Below are positions 33,239-45,159 of a DNA stretch of 64,000 bases, piece after piece. Origin of the DNA: Macrobrachium rosenbergii (taxonomy: Eukaryota > Arthropoda > Malacostraca > Decapoda > Palaemonidae); NCBI RefSeq assembly GCF_040412425.1, contig NC_089781.1, forward strand, positions 52,261,727 through 52,325,726, in the 5' to 3' direction. A model generated the notes under the pieces. That model did not search any database, was not told the origin of the DNA, and saw only the letters and a list, made by a program, of their open reading frames with translations. The first letter of the stretch is position 1. The number at the start of each line of letters is the position of its first letter. The position numbers were made by a program, and so were the translations under genes.

Positions 33239-35010
33239 ATGATTAATCTAAAATTCGAGTACCCCTGGGCCCTTTGATGGTATTGTTCCAGCACAGTTGA
33301 CGATGGCTGCTCCAGTACAGAGCAAATCTTCTAACATGGAAATGGACAATGCTCTGAACAATCCAAATAATCAAAATCATGGTGGTATTAAAACTTTAAT
33401 ACCTTATAAAATTCCCAAAAAGAGTAAATACCGACATGACCCAACCTTGACTCACTTCGACTCCCTCTTTGGGAGTGGAAGTTGGTCAAGGTTTTTAACC
33501 ATGGAAGCTGACCAAAATATTTCAGCTTTAAAACTAGAAAATTATTTATTAAATAGACATCCAATGACAGATATGTCGTTCAGACAAATAAAGGAAAAAC
33601 TTGGCTTATAGAAGCCTCAACAAAAAGTCAGTCTGAAGACTATTTGTCTTTGAGAAATATAGACAGTAATAACATAAGACTGAAAAAAACACCATTGTAC
33701 TTCTTGAAAACAACAATGAAAAAGTCGATAAGAAAATGCTGTTAGACACTCAATAATAGATACCCAAAGGTCCAAGATTGGGAGGTATAAGCTGTACCAA
33801 GTAAAACCAACATTAAACAAATATTAGAAATAGCAAATATAAAATTTGAGGGTGAAGATCTACCTCAAAAAATAAAAAAATTTAGGCCAAAATAGAGAAT
33901 TAAGACCCTATGTCCCAGAACCACTGCAGTGTCAAAATTACAGTAAGTATGGACAGACAAGGAAAAATTGTCATGAACCAGTATGCGTTTATTGTGGATC
34001 AACTGAACATACCACACAGTGGAAGTGCCGTGAACCTAATTGTGTAAACTGTGGGCAGAATCATCATGCAAGATCCAAAGAATGCATGTATTATATATAC
34101 AATGCGGACTTAAAAATACTACAAGAACGAACGGGGATGTCTATAAAAGAGGCTAAGTTGGAATTAAAAGGGAGAGGAATACAAGACCCATCTAAGAAAT
34201 ATACATATTCTTCAATAAAAAGAGTAAATAAAGAAACAAAAACGCAAACAGATAGAAGTAACAGAGCACAGAAAAGTAAATCTCAAGAAGAAATTAGTAA
34301 TTTAGAAATGAAAACTAAAATGGTAAAGAATAAAGAAACAGGTACAAATGAGATGGATGATATTTTATCCAATTCATTTGAAACATTAATGAAAATAGAA
34401 ACACAGGAGGATGCTATTACTGAAGTAACACAGGAGGGTCATGATGGACTGGGAATTAAAGATAAAAAAGGCCTTTGGAGAGAACACCACCCAAAACGAA
34501 GAAACCAACTATTATTAGAGAAAAATCAGTAGAACCAAAGATAAAAAGAGATGAAAAAGGAACCAAAACAAAAACAAGCTAAAAATATACCTTTATCTCC
34601 TAAAATAATAGTAAAACCTATGAAGGCAGATGTCGAAAACACTGAAGAATAGAAAGAGAACCATACCATAGGTAACAATGATTATGTCAAAGGAGAAGAG
34701 ATTACTCCATCTCCAGTAATTACAAGAGCAAATGAAAAAATAAATAAATATGATAATACATGTGGATGTAATGATTATTTCTTTGAATCATGCAGTAACA
34801 ACAAAAGCATAACAAAAGATGGTTTAATAAACATTATAAGAAATTTTATGAAATATAGGAAAAAAGAAACCACGGATTTGAGTCCCCATGAAAAAGGTTG
34901 CAGTGCAATGAGCACTTAGTATACTATAAAGAAAAACAAATGAATGTCGTGAGTAAATTATTAGAAAAATCCAAATTGATAATACAAAAAAAGATAGTAA
35001 AACTCGACCG
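33239..35010 (+). pseudogene. LINE A5 ORF1
   Basis: The start at about 33239 is out of frame with the STPGP block, so the N-terminus is broken. The readable part includes the DPTLTHFDSLFGSGSWSRFLTM block (about 33439-33505), a middle region ending LQCQNYSKYGQTRKNC-like knuckle 1 (about 33930, first knuckle damaged), CVYCGS...C and CVNCGQNHHARSKEC (about 34047-34085). It has a Lys/Glu-rich linker with TPPKTKKPTIIRE-like text, and the Cys-rich end CGCNDYFFESC...HEKGC (34762-34905). Stops and frame changes near 33610, 33790, 34530 and 34650. Confidence 0.8.
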
Positions 35011-36483
35011 CTATAACAAAATATTTTCAATAGCTATATTATACAATGGAAGGTAAATGGTCTACAGACCAGATTACACCTAGGAGGAGTAAAGCGTTTA
35101 TTAAAAGAGAATGAACCAATGATATTATGTTTACAACTTGTCAACAAAACGGTGTCAGCAGTAGGTAAATATACCTTAGCATCAACATCACGCAAGGAAG
35201 AAGGAAATTTAATTACTGCTATATATGTACATAACAAAGTATGTTATGACAAAGTACCTGTAAACTTTACTGATCTGCAAATATCAAGTATTAAAATACG
35301 AATAAAAAACGATAATTATGTAATTTATAATTTATACAACCAACCCAATAAAAATTATGACTTTGACAAACTTAAAGAATTACTTAGTAGTGCCAAGGAC
35401 CCTACATTAATGGTAGGTGATTTTAATGCCCACAATCCGATGTGGGACTGTAATTGTACAGACTCAAATAGAGCAGAAAGTAAAATAAAAGGATTCATAG
35501 ATTCATATGACATGTACTGTATAAATGATAATGAAATCAGCACATATTTTTCTAAAGCACATTGAAGATTCTCCTCAATCGACTTAACTGTATGTACAGC
35601 AAACATAGTACACAGATTGGATTGGAATACAGTTGATGACTTGCACACAAATGATCATTTCCCAATATTAATTTCCTTATTACAAGATAATCCCACCAAG
35701 CATGTCCCTCAATATAACATTTATAAAGCAGATTGGGAGCAATATGAATTCCACACTAGAAATATCCCACCATTTGAATATTTAAAAGACCATAATGAAA
35801 CTAATAAATTTCTTGTTGATTTCATTAAAAATGCTGCTGATAAAGCAATACCAAAATCAAAAGTTCCTCCAACAAAACACAAAGTCCCATGGTGGTCTGA
35901 AAAACTAACAGAATTAACAAAAATAGAACACCAAATTGGAAGACGGTTAGATAATTTGAATAGAAAGTTCAGTAAAATAAATAAAACATTACCAATATTA
36001 GAAGAAAATGTACAAAAACTGACTATATTATTATTAGAAATTGATACATTAAAACCTCTATTTAACAAAATATCTGCAAAATTTAAAAGAGAAGTAATTC
36101 AAGGAAGAATCATTTCATGGAGGAAATATGTGTATCAGATCTCTCTAATAATACTCCCATACAAAAAATATGGAAAAAATTCAGGAAAATAAATGGCACC
36201 CATGTTAAACCATCTAGACATGCCATAATAAAAGATGGGAAAAGAATGCTTGATCCAAAAGAAATAACTAATGTAATAGGAGAAAATTTAGTAAAGGTAA
36301 GTAGTGACAAAAATTTAGATAAGCATTTCCGCACAGAGAAAAATAGTGTAGAATTAATAAAAATAAATTTTGAAACAGTAGAAAATATATATTTTATTAG
36401 AAAATTTAATATGGAAGAGTTGGAATTTACTCTGTTGAACAGCAATAAATCTGCCCTGGAGGTGATGGTGACATTTTTTTTTT

Positions 36484-36680
36484 AAGTAAGTTAAGTATAC
36501 CTTAGTTTAACTAGATCACTGAGCTGATTAACAGCTCTCCTAGGGCTGGCCCGAAGGATTAGACTTATTTTACGTGGCTAAGAACCAATTGGCTACCTAG
36601 CAACGGGACCTACAGCTTATTGTGGAATCTGAACCACATTATAATGAGAAATGAATTTCTATCACCAGAAATAAATTCCT
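36484..36680 (-). mobile_element. SINE1, 5'-truncated (no tRNA head)
   Basis: Minus-strand copy of the SINE body: GAGGAATTTATTTCTGGTGA, GGTTC..ATTCCACAATAAGCTG, CCAATTGG, then the segment shared with LINE A (CTAATCCTTCGGGCCAGCCC to AGTTTAACTAAG when read on the opposite strand). It sits in LINE A5 ORF2 between ACATTTTTTTTT and CATTCTTTTTTT, which may be the target duplication. It lacks the tRNA-like part present in SINE2 and SINE3. Confidence 0.82.
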
Positions 36681-37090
36681 CATTCTTTTTTTAGATGATC
36701 TGCCATTTAGCACCTTTGGCAGAGTCATACATATTATAGTTTTATAACCACGTATGGCTTCGAAATTTATTTTCTGATGAATGGTGTATAGCTATAATTA
36801 TTCCTATCCCCAAACATGGAAAAGATCCCAGTAATGTAAACAATTACAGACCAGTTTCTTTAACAAGTTGTTTATGCAAATTACTAGAGAAAATGGTAAA
36901 TGCTCGACTAACATGGCACATTCGAGAAAATAAAATTTTGACTCCTACTCAATTTGGGTCACAACGTAACAGACCTACACTGGATTCTCTGTCTAACTTG
37001 GAAGACCACATACGAAGAGGATTTGAATGAAAACAAATTACTGTAGCCATCTTTTTTGACATTGAAAAGACATATGATACTACTTGGAAA

Positions 37091-37373
37091 AAATAAATAT
37101 AAAAGTTTTACAGACCACTGAGCTGATTAACAGCTCTATACAAAACTTGGCCTTGAAGGATTAGACTTATTGACAAGTGGCTAAGAACCAATTGGTTACT
37201 TAGCAAAATGGGACCTACAGCTTATTGTGGAATCCGAACCACATTATAGCGAGGAATGAATTTCTATCACCAGAAATAAATTCCTCGAACTCTTCATCAG
37301 CCGGCCGCGGGAATTGAACTCCAGCCCATCAACTGACAGTCCGCAGCTCTACCGACTCACCCAACAAAGAGCT
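37091..37373 (-). mobile_element. SINE2, full length, tRNA-derived
   Basis: 283 bp on the minus strand. It is flanked by GATACTACTTGGAAA (37076-37090) and GATGCTACTTGGAAA (37374-37388), a 15-bp duplication with one change. On the minus strand the head has an A-box-like TGGGTGAGTCGG (37352-37363) and a B-box-like AGTTCAATTCC (37310-37320), as expected for a tRNA-derived pol III promoter. The body and the LINE-A-like 3' segment follow. The body resembles the conserved core of V-type SINEs from memory; this is unverified. Confidence 0.88.
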
Positions 37374-38249
37374 GATGCTACTTGGAAATACTGTATGCAA
37401 TACTAAAGAGGTTACATAAAAACAGCATCCGTGGACATTTACCTAGGTTTATCCAAAACTTTCTGACAAATTGCACTTTTCAAGTGAGAATTTATGATGT
37501 ACTGTCAAGTACATTTCCACTTGAAAGGTGTTCCACAAAGAAGCGTCTTTAGTGGCACACGGTTTACTTTAGCAATAAATGATATATCAGTAATAATCTA
37601 CCAGTTGGAATTAAAAGTAGCTTGTATGTGGATGATTTTGCCATATATTATTTATAGCGACTCCAGAAGCACTATAGAAGCCATTCAAAGCTATAATAAA
37701 AAAAAATATTGTACAACATATTAAGTTTTCACTCCATAAATTAAGTTTTCACTCCATAAATTGTATAATAAGGGAAAAACTATTGAAATATGTTGGATCC
37801 CTGCCTATGTGGGGATTAGGGGAAATGAAGAGGCTGATAAAGCAGCTAAAGAAGCAGTCCACTTGACAAGAGCAAATGCAGACTTCCCTATTAGTGATTG
37901 TATAAGATATATAAAAACAATCATTGCAAGTAAATGGCAAAAAATATGGAATGAAGAACCTGATAATAATAAATTAAAACAGATAAAATCCAATGTTGGA
38001 AAATGGAGTTCGTCATATCAGAGAGAGACACACACAAGTAATTCTGATGCCTCCAAATAGGCCATACTTTTTGACACATGGACATAATGAACAGTCCACC
38101 ACCTTCTCCTCCCAAATGCCCAGATTGCAATGTGTTGATAACAAGCTAAGCATGTACTGTGTGAATGCCCAAAATATAACTTGCAGCAATTATCAGATTT
38201 TGGAAATGGATCAGTAAAAGAAATTTTGTTGGAATCTTCAACATTTTCA

Positions 38250-38515
38250 AAAGTTAAGTATATATTAATTTAACCAGACCACTGAGCTGATTAATAGCTC
38301 TCCGAAAAAATGCCCTGAAGGATTAGATTTATTTTACGGGCTAAGAACCAACTGGTTACCTAGCAATGGGACCTACAGCTTATTGTGAATCCGAAAACAA
38401 ATGACGAGAAATGAATTTCTATCACCAGAAATAAATTCCTCTTTGTTGGCTGGTCGGAGAGTCGAACGCTGGGCCAGCAGCGTGCTAGCCGAGAGCTCTA
38501 CCCACCCCTCCAATG
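38250..38515 (-). mobile_element. SINE3, full length with a different tRNA-like head
   Basis: 266 bp on the minus strand in the 3' part of LINE A5, flanked by ATTTTCA (38243-38249 and 38516-38522). The head contains GGGTGGGTAGAGC and the B-box-like GCGTTCGACTCTCC (38456-38468), and differs from the SINE2 head over most of its length. From GAGGAATTTATTTCTGGTGA onward the body and 3' segment match SINE1 and SINE2. Confidence 0.86.
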
Positions 38516-38901
38516 ATTTTCAGTAATACCCATCTTAATGTTCATGAGAAGCTGTGAGTTAATTGATAAAATGTAAAAAATCAGTCAAGAAGTCTAATGA
38601 GTTTTAAAACTAAGTAAATTTTAAGATTTTACTTAATTTATTTTGAATTTTATTATACCTTTTTATAGAGTATATATGGAAACATGAGTATAAACATATT
38701 TATTGTGTGATTGTGTTCCAGTATGAAAGTGTATGCCTTTTTGCAGCTTTTAATTTCATTTTCATTTTCATTCAAGTGACCTATTTGGTCCCAGTGCTAG
38801 TCTTCTAGCCTAGACCTGTCATTTCATCCAAATCCTTCAGTCCAGCCTTATGAGAGCTGATAGTGAGCTCAGTGGTGGTTAAACTGTTTTAATGACAATA
38901 A

Positions 38902-39805
38902 TCTTTGGGAGTGGAAGTTGGTCAAGGTTTCTAACCATGGAAACAGAACTACAAATTTCATCCCTAAAGTTGGAAAACTTCTTATTAAAAAGACACTCAG
39001 TGACAGGTATGTGGTTCAGACACAAAAATAAAGATTTGGCTTATAGAAGCCACAACAAAAAACCAGTCTGAAGACTATTTATCCATAAAGAGTATTGACA
39101 ATGGGAATGTAAAAGTAAACAAGCATGACACTATGAACAGCATTCGGGGTACTGTTGTACTTGCTGAAAATAATGGCGAACCGGTTGATAAGAACATGCT
39201 GTTGGATTCTCTTAAAGTGAGATATACCAAAGTCCAAGATTGTGAGGTATATATAATACCAAGTAAACAGAATAATAAAGTATTAAGAATTGCAAAAATA
39301 AAATTTGAGGGTGAAGATCTACCTCAGAAAATAAAAATTTTCGGCTAAAACAGAGAACTGCGACCTTATATTCTAAAACCACTACAATGTCAAAATTGTA
39401 GTAAATATGGACACACGAAGAACAACTGTCGAAATGAACCTATATGTGCTTATTGTGGATCTGACGAACATGCCACACAATGGAAATGTATTGAGCCAAA
39501 ATGTATAAACTGTGGACAAGATCGTCATGCAAGGTCCAAAGAATATATATACTATATATACAATACAGAATTGAAAATGTTACAGGAAAGAACAGGGATG
39601 TGTATAAAAGAGGCTAAGTTGGAATTAAAAGTGAGAGGAATTCAAGATCCATCTAAGAAACATACACATTCTTCTATAACAGGAACCAATAATGAAACAA
39701 AAATGTATAGAAATAGAAGTAACAGAGCACAGAAAAGTAAATCGCAAGAAGAAATTATTGCTCAAGGAAAAAAACTAAAATGGCAAAGAATAAAGAAACA
39801 AGTAC
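38902..39805 (+). pseudogene. LINE A4 ORF1, middle part (segment 2)
   Basis: Continues A4 after the A5 insertion: SGSWSRFLTMETELQISSLKLENFLLKRH, MNSIRGTVVLAENN (39133), MLLDSLKVRYTKVQDCEVYIIPSK and IAKIKFEGEDLPQKIKIFG. Then the three knuckles CQNCSKYGHTKNNC (about 39388), CAYCGSDEHATQWKC (about 39448) and a third in which one residue is changed (CINCGQDRHARSKEY). Frame changes near 39020, 39345 and 39540. It stops at GTAC, the target of the LTR element at 39806. Confidence 0.82.
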
Positions 39806-40040
39806 TTTAAGAGGTGCAAAATAAGACGAGCAGGAAAAAGGTACTGCTGCTTTATTGGTGACCCAGGCGGTTTATATAGCGGCAGACTGACGTCGCGCCG
39901 TGGAATGCGATGAGAACAAGGGTGACCTGAGGTCGATAATAATTAACAATAAATACAGTGAACGAATACACTTTGAATTATACAAATGGACAGAGTTGAA
40001 GTTGAATACAATCTTGATGCCTGCAAAAGAAGAATACATG

Positions 40041-40952
40041 TGTAAAGGCTCGCTAAGGTGACCTTTGAAAAATTGGGTCAGCTATTCGCAGGGTCCATTT
40101 TCACTACACGCAGCAGATAGGAAACTGCAGAAGCACCGGTCGATACCACAGGAAGTCGCGAAAGGCTCCTTGGTGACAAGACACGGGCTGGCAAATGCGT
40201 TTTCAGCAAAGAACGTTCTAGAAGCTGAACCAGTTACAAAATCCGGTTTTTGAAGGATGCTTCTTAATAATGTATGGTGTGTATGTGTGTTCCGTGGCGC
40301 CTCGAAGTACAGAGGCGTGTCTTGCGAACTTTGACCTCGAATGATGTCATACAAAAGTACGTTCGTTCGTGCGTTACATAATGAATATAATGGGAGGAAC
40401 CGTTGTTCGAATTGGACTTGTGAGATCCGATTCATGTGTGTCTGAAGATGTGAGTGATTTTTCACATGGAGACTGTCCCAGAGGACTTGTGGAGTGAGTA
40501 TTTCTGTTCCACTCCATTCCTATTCCTTTTTCCTCTCTCCCTCCTACAAGGATGAGATTGGTAGGACATTTGAGATGACCTGTTTTAATTGATTGACGTG
40601 TTCATGATTTGACAGATGACTTATTTTCTGTATTTCCCTTAGGTATTTGAGTGTTTATGATTTTGGAGCATTATTTCCTTAGAAGATTTTCTGATAGTTA
40701 TGTGAAACATTGGATTTCATTCTTCGTAATTTTTAAGAAGTTATTTTTCATTGATTTTTGTCAATAAAGGGTTTTAGTTTTGTACTTAGTATCTCATTCC
40801 AGTAGTCCTCAGATTTTAGTTAGGGAAAGATATAACTTACGATGCCGGCTCACGTTACTGCTATCACACAATGTCTCGGAATAAGCGAGATCAAACCTTT
40901 GTTCATAAAACAGAGACTTAAATCAAGTATAGGCTCAGAAATGGCCTTTACA
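40041..40952 (+). repeat. Inner LTR element, 5' LTR
   Basis: Starts TGTAAAGGCTCGC and ends GGCCTTTACA, 912 bp. It is followed by GTTTTTGGTGGCAGCG, in which TGGTGGCAGCG (about 40958-40968) may be the primer-binding site. Contains AATAAAGG (about 40765), a possible polyadenylation signal. Confidence 0.9.
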
Positions 40953-41880
40953 GTTTTTGGTGGCAGCGGTGTGCGAAAGTTTTGGTGGCAGCGTATAAGG
41001 TAGTTAGGGCAGTTAGAGGGTGTTAAATAATTAGGCATGTATATGTTTCCGAAGAGACATAAATTAGTATTGGCATCTCAGGATAGGATTTTGTGGGAGT
41101 CAGCAGTTGCTGGGGGTGAGCTGCGAGCGTCTCTCTCGCTGGCTAGTGTTTCGTGAAGAGTGTTTTGGGTAGGGGGTAAAAACAGTGATATTGTGCAATA
41201 ATTGCGATATTAAGACCGCTATGCGTGTGTTAAAACACGTGAAGACGCGAGTGTTGTTTGTTTCTCTCTCTTCGCTTGATGGAAATTCGCGCGCTGCTAA
41301 CGTAAGTGTTGTGATGTTATCTTTTTCTTTTTTTTTAGTTGTGTTAATGTGAAATTGTCCTTTTCGTTGTGTTGTAACTGGTGATAGGGACAACTGTGTG
41401 TTTTTTTGTCGTTGAGTTTTGATTAATGTTTCAGTTTGCAAACGAGTGTGTTACGTCATCACCACGGTGACATAGTAATTGCGTCACGAGTTTGGGTGGG
41501 CGTCGACTTGCTTTGCCACGCCTAGTGAAGTGCTGAGCGTATTATGGTGTGTTGTTTTTTTTTTTTTTTTTTTTTATATAGCAATCTGCGGTATGCATCG
41601 GCGTGTATTATGTAAGGGTGGTATTTGGTTGTTGGGTTATTTCTGGGAACTTTAATATTTGGGTAGTATCCTACGTGATATTTATGAGTTGCGGGTGCAA
41701 ACAGTTTTTGCACAAGTGTGAATGCACTTCTTGGTTTTTGTAGTCACACACGTATGTGCGTGTGGGTATGTGTGTGTGTGAGTATGTGGGCAGAGCGCTT
41801 GCCTTTGCTTGAGTGACACTTTCCGTTTGGACAAAGGGAAGTGTTGATCCAGCAGTTTTTGATATTGAGAGATTTTGAGG

Positions 41881-42495
41881 CAAACCTCAAATACATTGAA
41901 GGTAAGCATAATGTGGTTGCAGATGCATTGAGCAGATATTTTCCAGTCGAGGATGAGGGAGTGCATTCCGAATCCTGTGTGGGAGACGAGAGTAAACTAC
42001 GAGAGTAGTTCTGAGATATCGCATGTAGAGGACATACACGTTTCTACAGTGCATACTTCGGGGAGAAATAGTGAGTCAGCAGTCTCGGGAGAGATTGTTG
42101 TTCGTGATATTGAGGGTAACGCTGTGTGTTATATTACGGGTGAAAATGTCACTTGGGACATAGGCTTGCTCGAACAAAAGCAAGATGAAGATAAATTGTT
42201 GTCAGATGCTAAGGCATTTCTTAGGGGAGTTTCACCGAAGAAAGGGTATAAGTTGCCTTTTTCTGGTCTAGAGTTGGAGAATAATTTATTGGTGAGGAAA
42301 GTTAAGTATAACTTGCGAAGTACTCGAAGCATGGGTGAAATTACACAAATCATCGTGCCAGAGAGTCTAGTACCACAAGTTCTAGACATTGTACATTGTA
42401 AATTTGGTTCTCCTCATTTAGGTGTTGATAAGACGTATGAAAACACAGGTGTGTCTTGTTTGACACATATTTCTAAGATTAAAAAGACGGGTTAA
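41881..42495 (+). pseudogene. Inner LTR element, Pol fragment (RNase H end, integrase start)
   Basis: NLKYIEGKHNVVADALSRYFP (41887-41949) is the typical end of a Ty3/gypsy RNase H. After a frame change, the text QIIVPESLVPQVLDIVHC...SPHLGVDKTY (about 42349-42440) resembles the start of the integrase zinc-binding region (H-H-C-C), which ends at a stop at 42493. Nothing upstream (40953-41880) or downstream (42496-44064) gives recognisable Gag, RT or integrase core. Open frames at 43563-43981 have no motif that I know. Confidence 0.7.
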
Positions 42496-44064
42496 TGGGT
42501 ATTAGCATGGATGCATTCCTGGGTTGTATGGTTGTTAGGGTAATGGGTAGTTACGGGTCATTTTTTTTTCCTTTCGGGTGTTAATGGGTTGTAAATGGGC
42601 ATGACTTGTAGTTTGTTGTAATTCAGGAGGACGTTACTCCGGAGAGTTTTACGAATTTTTAATAGTTCGGGTTCATTGTGATTTCTGATGTAAGTTGCAG
42701 TACTTAGTGTAAATTGTGTGCAGAATGCCGTAGAGTTTTGTAGATATATGAATTTGAGTTTTTGTTTTTTTTATATGGATCGCAACTGCAGTTAGGGATT
42801 TCATCGTTCGCACTTGGCGATAGAAATGGGTTACTTTGAGTTAATGGTTTGTTTTCATATGATTTTGGGAATTGTGACATGGGCTAATTTCATACGAGAT
42901 TTGACCCGTGTGTTATTGTGTTATTATGTTATTATGTTATGATGTGTTTTGTCGTCTGACGCAATATCTTTGAATATAGAGTTACAGAATAAGGGTTTGT
43001 TGTTTAGGATTTTGTTTTGGGGAGGTATTTAGTATATCGGACCGAACGGGTCTGATCTTTTTCGGGTTGGGATATGTCAGTTAGGATTTCGGAGAGGTTT
43101 AGGAAGGTTTTGATAGGGATATCGAATTCGAGTATTTGGTTTTTTCAGTTCTCTTTTAAAATATAAGGGAGCTGTACCATGAGTAATTGTAGTTGTTAGG
43201 ATCATAGGAGCGATTGCCATTAAGTCAATTGCTATTGTGTTGAGAATTAGTTGGGTATTGCGAAATGTTCGCTAACCGGAGTAGAACCTTGATGTCTTTT
43301 ACGAGATATGATACCTTTCAGATTTTTAGGATTGCCTTTCGTTATTCAGTGTATGGATAGGATTCTTGAGTACTTTTTTCTGTTGGATAGAATTTTTATG
43401 AATAGTTCCTTAGAGTTAGTGTACTTGGTAGTGAGTTGACTGTGGAAATTCCGGGTACCAACTTGGAATTGTTTCACATTGAGAACATATGACCTTTGCA
43501 CTAGTAGTCTTATCTGGTTCAGTAATAATATGGTATAGGGAATAGACGAGTTACTTTTTGATATGACTGTCGATATGACCGACTCACGGAAAATACCACT
43601 CCCTCGAAATGGAGAGGTTGGAATAGCTTCACCGTCCTCAACATATGAGAAAGCTGTGAACGTTACTTCTGCACTTTGGAGAGATGTCGGGCAGGAGGAT
43701 GTCTTCATGTTGTTGTACTTTCGAGGAGACGTTGGGTGGCGCAAAAAGGATTTGCGAGCACCACTTTCAACATGGGCTTGTGCAGTTGCGAGCCATTCAT
43801 CTTCGTCGGGTCGCTGGGAGACGCAAGAATACATTCAGCTTGGACTGGTGCAGTCGCAAGCCTTTCATCTTGGTTGGATCACCGTTGGCGTGCGCAGTCG
43901 CAGGCCTTTCAGCGTGAGGCAGTACCAGGAGTGAAATCGTCTAGATTAATGCGTCTCTTGAATGAACTGGTTGTACTGTAATATCTGTGTTATAAGATAT
44001 ATATAAGTTTTGCACCTAGACATTTTGAGGTGGGGTCCACCTCAGGTGCGTGGACCGAGCAATC

Positions 44065-44975
44065 TGTAAAGGCTCGCTAAGGTGACCTTTGAAAAGTTGG
44101 GTCAGCTATTCGCAGGGTCCATTTTCACTACACGCAGCAGATAGGAAACTGCTGAAGCAATTCGCATACCACAGGAAGTCGGGAAAGGCTCCTTGGTGAC
44201 AAGACACGGGCTGGCAAATGCGTTTTCAGCAAAGAACGTTCTAGAAGCTGAACCAGTTACAAAATCCGGTTTTTGAAGGATGCTTCTTAATAATGTATGG
44301 TGTGTACGTGTACTTCGTGGTGCCTCAAGTACAGAGGCGTGTCTTGCCGAACTTTGACCTCGAATGATGTCATACAAAAGTACGTTCGTTCGTTATGCGT
44401 TACATAATGAATATAATGGGAGGAACCGTTGTTTGAATTGGACTTGTGAGATCCGATTCATGTGTGTCTGAAGACGTGAGTGATTTTTCACATGGAGACT
44501 GTCCCAGAGGACTTGTGGAGTGAGTATTTCTGTTCCACTCCATTCCTATTCCTTTTTCCTCTCTCCTCCTACAAGGATGAGAGTGGGGACATTTGAGATG
44601 ACCTGTTTTAATTGATTGACGTGTTCATGATTTGACAGATGAGTTATTTTCTGTATTTCCCTTAGGTATTTGAGTGTTTATGATTTTGGAGCATTATTTC
44701 CTTAGAAGATTTTCTGATAGTTATGTGAAACATTGGATTTCATTCTTCATAATTTTTAAGAAGTTATTTTTCGTTGATTTTTGTCAATAAAGGGTTTTAG
44801 TTTTGTACTTAGTATCTCATTCCAGTAGTCCTCAGATTTTAGTTAGGGAAAGATATAACTTACGATGCCGGCTCACGTTACTGCTATCACACAATGTCTC
44901 GGAATAAGCGAGATCAAACCTCTGTTCATAAAACAGAGACTTAAATCAAGTATAGGCTCAGAAATGGCCTTTACA
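44065..44975 (+). repeat. Inner LTR element, 3' LTR
   Basis: Near-identical to 40041-40952; differences are single bases and a few short indels (for example around the repeated CGTTCGTT). It ends TTTACA, then CATG and the rest of the outer LTR. The stretch just before it (GAGGTGGGG at about 44026) may be the polypurine tract, though it lies further from the LTR than usual. Confidence 0.9.
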
Positions 44976-45124
44976 CATGATATACAAATCAGAGACAGGT
45001 AAACAATTATATACATAGTTTAAATGATTGGATTTGTGTGACCGGTCATGGCAGGTGTGATGAATTGTAGAGGCAAAGAAAATGGGACGTCACCAAAGAA
45101 AACTTGCTCAGCAGACTCTTTACA
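44976..45124 (-). repeat. Outer LTR element, 3' LTR (second half; first half 39806-40040)
   Basis: Matches the 5' LTR 49369-49738 when joined with 39806-40040. The two halves meet at CATG, the target of the inner LTR element. Several differences from the 5' LTR show that the outer insertion is older than the inner one. Confidence 0.9.
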
Positions 45125-45141
45125 AATGCTCCCCCCCCCTA
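45125..45141 (-). other. Polypurine tract of outer LTR element
   Basis: On the minus strand AGGGGGGGGGGAGCATT directly precedes the 3' LTR start TGTAAAG. A purine run at this place is the usual primer for plus-strand DNA synthesis. Confidence 0.75.
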
Positions 45142-45159
45142 GACGTGGGTAACATCTGA

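Larger units (their letters stand above)
35034..38577 (+). pseudogene. LINE A5 ORF2, interrupted by three SINEs
   Basis: The endonuclease starts at IIQWKVNGLQ (about 35038) and reads MILCLQLVNKT (no QET motif), VGDFNAHNPMW (about 35413) and NDHFPI (about 35649). After the linker come NSNKSALEV (about 36441), SINE1, YRPVSLTS (about 36848), FFDIEKTYDTTW (about 37050), SINE2, a residual PQG region, and YVDDFAIYY (about 37626). An internal deletion then joins the RT box to the RNase H DSRSTIEAI block (about 37659). PAYVGIRGNEEADKAAKEA (about 37801), a finger remnant, and SINE3 follow. Not functional. Confidence 0.87.
32633..38901 (+). mobile_element. LINE family A, copy A5 (nested in A4)
   Basis: Insertion of one family A element into another. 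The 13-bp target duplication TCTTTGGGAGTGG is perfect (32620-32632 and 38902-38914), and the tail ends ACAATAA. It carries the 5' head, leader, ORF1, ORF2 and the 3' hairpins. It has lost about 1 kb between the RT catalytic box and the last RNase H motifs (junction near 37652) and holds three SINE insertions on the minus strand. Confidence 0.92.
40041..44975 (+). mobile_element. LTR retrotransposon nested inside the outer element's LTR
   Basis: Two long LTRs (40041-40952 and 44065-44975), TG at the start and CA at the end, flanked by CATG (40037-40040 and 44976-44979). The two LTRs differ at only a few positions, so insertion is recent. The internal part (40953-44064) is 3.1 kb, far too short for a full Gag-Pol, and holds only a short Pol fragment. 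It splits the 3' LTR of the older CsRn1-like element. Orientation is inferred from the Pol fragment. Confidence 0.9.

Noticed and set aside
37300..37373. A genuine tRNA gene on the minus strand
   Set aside because: Box A and box B are present, but no cloverleaf with acceptor stem closes, and the sequence is the head of a SINE with a target duplication.
40082..40465. Minus-strand open frame in the inner LTR (and its copy at 44102-44377)
   Set aside because: It lies within an LTR and is duplicated only because the LTR is. No known motif.
43563..43981. Overlapping open frames as genes of the inner LTR element
   Set aside because: No Gag, Pol or Env motif. They overlap in several frames, have low complexity (repeats of AFHL/SSSG-like text), and end before the LTR.
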